The notes under the pieces are model-generated. The model saw nothing but the letters and a program-made list of their open reading frames with translations. It was not told where the DNA came from and ran no database searches. Of a stretch of 64,000 nucleotides of DNA, positions 61,574 through 64,000 are shown piece after piece. The DNA comes from Planctomycetaceae bacterium (GTDB lineage: Bacteria > Planctomycetota > Planctomycetia > Pirellulales > Pirellulaceae), in the NCBI GenBank assembly GCA_007694185.1, contig RECD01000102.1, positions 1 through 64,000 on the forward strand. The letters are read 5' to 3'. A program made the position numbers and the translations under genes. Numbering within the stretch: the first letter of the stretch is position 1; every line of letters begins with the position of its first letter.

Positions 61574-62488
61574 CTACTCGCCGGAGGGAGAGTCCGGTGA
61601 GCGATGGGCCGCGAAGTGCTGCCTGGCCAGGTCTCGCAATTGGGTAGCGATCAGCCCGGCGACGTACCCGCCTTTAAAGCCCGCGTCGATTCCGACCACA
61701 CTGACATTCGAAGCACACGAGGTCAACATGCCGAGCAATGGGGTCAGGCCGGCGAAGTTCGAACCGTAGCCGACGCTTGTCGGCACAGCGATGACCGGGC
61801 AGCCGACATGCCCACCTACCATGCTGGCCAATGCCCCTTCCATTCCGGCGACGACCACGATCGCGGTCGCCACCCGCAAGCGAGGAACCACGGCCAGGAG
61901 ACGTTGCGGCCCTGCGACACCGACATCTTCGATCCAATCGACCGGGACACCCATCCAATCGAGCGTTTCCAGCGCTTCGGCAGCAACCGACCGATCCGTG
62001 CTGCCAGCGGTCACCACGCCGACATGCAGATCCGGTTGCTCCTGACCGAGCTGGGGTTCCGTCTGCTGCTTCGCTCGATCAGGGCTGCCGTTTCCACCGA
62101 TTTTCGGTGCCGGCGGTAGGGGCGGAGTCCACCGGGGAAGCGGGGCAATCGGACGGCGATGCAGCCGCAAGGTACGGGCCTCGGGGTGCCAGCGGTGATG
62201 CCCAAAGTGTGCGACCATGCGACTGGCCGTTTCCGGCGCGATTCGCGTCACCAAGACCTCCTGGCCATGGGCCAGCAGCGTTTCGGCGATCTCGAGGATC
62301 AGCTCGGGCGATTTGCCTTCCCCGTAGATGACCTCACCAAACCGACAGCGTGCCGCCCGGCCCAAATCGATCGTGGCCCCCGACAGCAGTGCCAAGGCTT
62401 GCTCGTCAGCCTGGGACGCGGCCTGCTCGGCGCTGAGCTCGCCAGCGGCGACGGCCCGCATCAGATCGAGGAGGGCAGGGGAGGGCAT
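61574..62488 (-). CDS. larB: LarB-like nickel-pincer cofactor biosynthesis protein
   Basis: 304 residues. The C-terminal AIR-carboxylase-like domain has VGVVTAGSTDRSVA, DVGVAGPQRLLA, VVAGMEGALASMVGG and PVIAVPTSVGYG; the N-terminal part has GEVIYGEGKSPE. LarB carboxylates and hydrolyses nicotinic acid adenine dinucleotide, the first step to the Ni-pincer cofactor of lactate racemase-type enzymes. larC, larE and larA are not in the window. The ATG at 62488 gives the normal family length. Divergent from argG. Confidence 0.92.
   Translation of the reverse strand: MPSPALLDLMRAVAAGELSAEQAASQADEQALALLSGATIDLGRAARCRFGEVIYGEGKSPELILEIAETLLAHGQEVLVTRIAPETASRMVAHFGHHRWHPEARTLRLHRRPIAPLPRWTPPLPPAPKIGGNGSPDRAKQQTEPQLGQEQPDLHVGVVTAGSTDRSVAAEALETLDWMGVPVDWIEDVGVAGPQRLLAVVPRLRVATAIVVVAGMEGALASMVGGHVGCPVIAVPTSVGYGSNFAGLTPLLGMLTSCASNVSVVGIDAGFKGGYVAGLIATQLRDLARQHFAAHRSPDSPSGE
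62473..62485 (+). repeat. two overlapping GGGNAGGG motifs at start of larB
   Basis: GGGCAGGG (62473-62480) and GGGGAGGG (62478-62485) overlap just inside the larB start codon on its template strand. Same polarity as all but one copy in the window. Confidence 0.7.
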
Positions 62489-62582
62489 GGCAGGCAACGA
62501 AGGACAGGGGGAAATGTAAGGGAGCGGACGCGAGGACGTGTCATCCCGTCGGCACCGACCGCAGAATATACTCACCCGCGTG

Positions 62583-62600
62583 ACCCGGCGAGCACCGGGT
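62583..62600 (+). promoter_or_regulatory. perfect hairpin in argG leader
   Basis: ACCCGG and CCGGGT, 6-base arms with a 6-base loop, 40 bases before the argG ATG. A TATACT at 62567-62572 upstream could be a -10 but has no good -35. The position suits a leader-RNA structure or operator for arginine control; no arginine-box consensus is evident. Confidence 0.35.
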
Positions 62601-62639
62601 GGAACTCCACTTTCAACGAACCCCGATTCAGACCGTTCC

Positions 62640-63860
62640 ATGAAGAAAAAAAGTTGCGTTTTGGCCTATTCCGGCGGGCTCGATACCTCGGTCATTCTCG
62701 TTTGGTTGCAGGAACAGGGGTATGAAGTTCATGCCGTGTACGTCGACCTGGGGCAACCGTGCGAAGACCGCCAAGCGGTTCTGGACAAGGCTTTCCAATG
62801 CGGCGCCGCGTCCGCGCAAATCATCGACGTCCGTGAAGAGCTGTGTCGTGATTTTGCCTTCCCGGTGCTCGCCTGGCGAGCCAAATACGAGGGGATTTAC
62901 CTGTTGGGAACATCGATCGCCAGGCCGCTGATCAGCAAGGTCTGTTTGCAGGTGGCGCGCGAGGTGGGGGCAACCGCCTACGCTCATGGCGCGACCGGCA
63001 AGGGCAATGACCAGTGTCGCTTCCAACTGGCGGCCGAAGCGCTTGACCCGAACATTCGGATGATCGCACCCTGGCGGATGCCCGAATTTCGGGCCGCGTT
63101 CCCCGGCCGAACGGAATTGATCGCCTACTGTGACCAGAACGGGATTCCGGTGAAGGCGAGCTCCAGCAAGCCCTACAGCAGCGACGAGAACGTGCTGCAC
63201 ATCAGTTACGAAGCGGGAAAACTGGAGGAACTGGCTGTTAACGGGGTCGAGTTGGTCGATTTCGGGATGGGCGTCAGCCCCCAGCAGGCCCCCGATCAGT
63301 CCGAGTCCGTAACGATCCGATTCGAATCGGGCGTGCCGGTGGCCTTGGACGGCAAAACCTTGTCCGCCTTGGATCTGGTCCAGCAGCTCAACACGATCGG
63401 CGGACGCAACGGGATCGGGCGGATCGATATGGTCGAAAACCGCTTCGTCGGGATGAAGAGCAGGGGGGTCTACGAGGCCCCGGGCATGACGTTGCTCTAC
63501 GACGCTCACATGTACGTCGAGCAGCTGACGCTGGACCGTGACCTCGCCCACCTCCGTGATCGCTTAGCCCCGGAAGTCGCCGAAATGGTCTATTACGGCT
63601 TCTGGTACACCCCGAAAATGGACTCGCTGCTGGCGTTCAATCGAGAGGCCCAGAAGCCCGTCACCGGGGAGGTGACGCTCAGTCTGTACAAGGGAAACGT
63701 CTCCGTCGCACGGCGTTCCAGCCCGCTCAGTCTGTACGATGCCGAGATTGCCACGATGGAAGGAGGCGGTAGCTACAATCAGGACGACGCTGAGGGTTTC
63801 CTGCGGATTCAGGGGCTTCCCAGTAGGGTTCAGGCCGCCGTTCGCCCCAGAGCTCATTAG
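62640..63860 (+). CDS. argG: argininosuccinate synthase
   Basis: 406 residues, full length for the family. The ATP pyrophosphatase loop LAYSGGLDTSVIL is at 8-20, followed by ATGKGNDQCRFQ, the SKPYSSDENVLHISYE block and VENRFVGMKSRGVYE. It condenses citrulline and aspartate in arginine synthesis. The ATG at 62640 puts the P-loop at the usual place. Transcribed divergently from larB; a leader hairpin lies just upstream. Confidence 0.97.
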   Translation: MKKKSCVLAYSGGLDTSVILVWLQEQGYEVHAVYVDLGQPCEDRQAVLDKAFQCGAASAQIIDVREELCRDFAFPVLAWRAKYEGIYLLGTSIARPLISKVCLQVAREVGATAYAHGATGKGNDQCRFQLAAEALDPNIRMIAPWRMPEFRAAFPGRTELIAYCDQNGIPVKASSSKPYSSDENVLHISYEAGKLEELAVNGVELVDFGMGVSPQQAPDQSESVTIRFESGVPVALDGKTLSALDLVQQLNTIGGRNGIGRIDMVENRFVGMKSRGVYEAPGMTLLYDAHMYVEQLTLDRDLAHLRDRLAPEVAEMVYYGFWYTPKMDSLLAFNREAQKPVTGEVTLSLYKGNVSVARRSSPLSLYDAEIATMEGGGSYNQDDAEGFLRIQGLPSRVQAAVRPRAH

Positions 63861-63866
63861 GCCGTC

Positions 63867-63883
63867 GGGCCGGTCACCGGCCC
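63867..63883. terminator. hairpin between convergent argG and partial gene
   Basis: GGGCCGG and CCGGCCC are perfect 7-base arms around TCA; the loop is the stop codon of the minus-strand gene. It follows the argG stop by 6 bases and could end transcription from both sides, but there is no T-run, so termination is uncertain. Confidence 0.45.
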
Positions 63884-64000
63884 AGCAATTTGTCAGGCAA
63901 GGATTCCCCCCCGGCAATGGTTGTCAACGCCATGACCGCGACCGGGGGAGTCTGTTCGTCCAGGAAATGCCCCCGCCCATCGACCGTCGCGACGACCGCC
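63874..64000 (-). CDS. partial gene at right edge, C-terminal part only
   Basis: An open frame enters from beyond position 64000 and ends with TGA at 63874-63876. The 41 visible residues include DGRGHFLDEQTPPVAVMA and end LPDKLLGR. No motif is recognisable; the codon use looks coding. Convergent with argG. Confidence 0.55.
   Translation of the reverse strand, partial: AVVATVDGRGHFLDEQTPPVAVMALTTIAGGESLPDKLLGR

Noticed and set aside
1-64000. CRISPR arrays, insertion sequences, rRNA or tRNA genes
   Set aside because: I looked for regularly spaced repeats, transposase motifs and cloverleaf or T-arm sequences on both strands and saw none that hold up.

Overview
The window looks like a chromosomal segment of a Planctomycetota bacterium, most likely Pirellulales (Rhodopirellula-like). 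The evidence is the family mix: a DUF1559 prepilin-like protein, a CRTAC1/ASPIC-UnbV lipoprotein, a giant PVC-type heme-binding protein with a CxxCH motif, two Tat-exported Gfo/Idh/MocA oxidoreductases, a Cys-type sulfatase, Hanks-type kinases with planctomycete-style DMG/DWG motifs, DapL, a type II glutamine synthetase and many weak or non-ATG starts. Coding density is high. I see no tRNA, rRNA, CRISPR array, insertion sequence or prophage.

Layout. 83-5867 (minus) is a secreted/lipoprotein cassette: DUF1559, small lipoprotein, DUF3179 lipoprotein, CRTAC1 lipoprotein, TPR protein. 6167-12747 (minus) holds a second TPR protein, an Aas-like acyltransferase/acyl-activating enzyme, IspG and a coiled exported protein. 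13405-17426 holds a DUF4912 protein with a histone H1-like tail, DapL and a soluble histidine kinase. 17453-21516 (minus) is a tightly packed run: a DUF2064 transferase, two FAD oxidoreductases, FliN and FliO. 21875-30924 (plus) holds a kinase, an acyltransferase, GSII glutamine synthetase with a clear terminator, a second kinase, AsnB and a Gfo/Idh protein. 30973-36566 holds two uncharacterised small proteins, an SNF2 ATPase, an NRDE protein and a TPR lipoprotein. 37121-39446 holds a Dam-type methylase and a sulfatase. 39517-42870 (minus) is a five-gene unit with a stand-alone RNA polymerase alpha C-terminal domain, a membrane protein, an arrestin-like protein, an AAA ATPase and an unknown protein; its last four genes are joined by 4-base start/stop overlaps. 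43239-53374 (plus) holds the PVC heme protein, a Gfo/Idh protein, an FGE-like protein, and asd-truA-release-factor-like genes coupled by overlaps. 53414-60297 (minus) is the most interesting locus: an RCK-gated K+ channel followed by USP, two DUF1538 membrane proteins, a PII-like protein, a CBS protein and a two-domain ABC ATPase, almost all overlapping. 60671-63860 holds NnrD, an orphan LarB and ArgG, and a partial gene runs off the right edge.

How the parts connect. Asd and DapL both serve diaminopimelate/lysine synthesis, IspG serves isoprenoids, GSII and AsnB serve nitrogen assimilation, and ArgG serves arginine. The DUF1538 operon combines three kinds of adenine-nucleotide-sensing domain (USP, PII, CBS) with membrane proteins and looks like an energy-controlled transport system; that is inference.

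A genome-scale signal overlies the genes. The FtsK-orienting motif GGGNAGGG occurs 21 times on the plus strand and once on the minus strand by my manual count, and is denser towards the right edge. This suggests that the plus strand is the leading strand and that dif lies to the right.
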